Shown piece after piece: positions 15,667 through 15,749 of a DNA stretch of 15,749 nt. The translations under genes were made by a program, and so were the position numbers. The DNA lies in assembly GCA_003219675.1 (NCBI GenBank), contig QHPW01000047.1:1-15749 (forward strand). The letters run 5' to 3'. The notes beneath the pieces are model-generated. The model was not told the origin of the DNA, did no database searches, and saw only the letters and a list, made by a program, of their open reading frames with translations. Origin of the DNA: Verrucomicrobiota bacterium. Its GTDB lineage: Bacteria; Verrucomicrobiota; Verrucomicrobiia; Limisphaerales; AV2. Position 1 is the stretch's first letter. The number at the start of each line of letters is the position of its first letter.

Positions 15667-15749
15667 ATGGATTTGCGCCCGCACATCGAGACCTTCTCCC
15701 GACGGCTCGTGGAGATCGAAAACGCTCTGAGCGATCCAAAAGTCTTCGC
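15667..15749 (+). CDS. prfA: Peptide chain release factor 1, N-terminal start (3'-truncated)
   Basis: The first 27 codons are visible, beginning MDLRPHIETFSRRLVEIENA and running into LSDPKVF, which matches the N-terminal helix of RF1. RF1 reads UAA/UAG stop codons and releases the peptide. The window ends inside the gene, so domains 2-4 and the GGQ motif are not seen. It follows rpmE, a common arrangement. Its modifying enzyme PrmC is encoded nearby, as part of the PrmC-MurA fusion, but on the opposite strand. Confidence 0.8.
   Translation, partial: MDLRPHIETFSRRLVEIENALSDPKVF

Overview
The window is GC-rich, densely packed chromosomal DNA that looks like core housekeeping sequence from the phylum Verrucomicrobiota, most likely the Pedosphaera/Limisphaera side of it. 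That placement is inferred from gene content (endonuclease-type MutL, a secreted DUF1573-cytochrome c protein, a PepSY-like small membrane protein, RF1 starting MDLRPHIE), from the scarcity of Shine-Dalgarno sequences, and from 7-nt-period intergenic repeats that I associate with this group. No tRNA or rRNA gene, CRISPR array, prophage or intact transposase was seen.

Layout. 1-262: 3' end of a sensor histidine kinase. 371-2368: mutL. 2513-3829 (minus): trigger factor, convergent with mutL. 3830-4059: a divergent intergenic stretch with a near-perfect 37-nt inverted repeat. 4060-4906: an mnmD/mnmC-like tRNA methyltransferase broken by a frameshift, followed closely by a dihydrouridine synthase (4917-5951) and an RluE-type pseudouridine synthase (6114-6677). 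6678-7149: about 470 nt without a gene, carrying several hairpins and an inverted repeat of REP/MITE type. 7150-8565: cysS. 8650-9708: secreted DUF1573 protein with two CxxCH haem motifs. 9757-10482: tmk. 10539-10802: rpsT. The minus strand from 13944 to 10912 then carries a continuous prmC-murA reading frame, a small membrane-anchored protein translationally coupled to it, and a zinc-ribbon protein. 14087-14747: a LysM protein with a frameshift. 14825-15202: small PepSY-like membrane protein. 15349-15603: rpmE with a clear terminator. 15667-end: start of prfA.

Theme. Most genes serve translation and RNA modification: tRNA U34, dihydrouridine and 23S pseudouridine modification, Cys-tRNA synthesis, S20, L31, RF1, the RF methyltransferase PrmC, and the ribosome-bound chaperone trigger factor. 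Mismatch repair, dTMP synthesis and the first step of peptidoglycan synthesis (MurA) are interleaved.

Most unusual points: the in-frame PrmC-MurA fusion, which loses the normal PrmC C-terminus; three degenerate heptanucleotide arrays (inside mutL, before rluE, and 8 nt from the prmC start); palindromic intergenic elements; and two genes broken by frameshifts. With three gene-structure anomalies in one window, sequencing or assembly error must be considered beside real biology.
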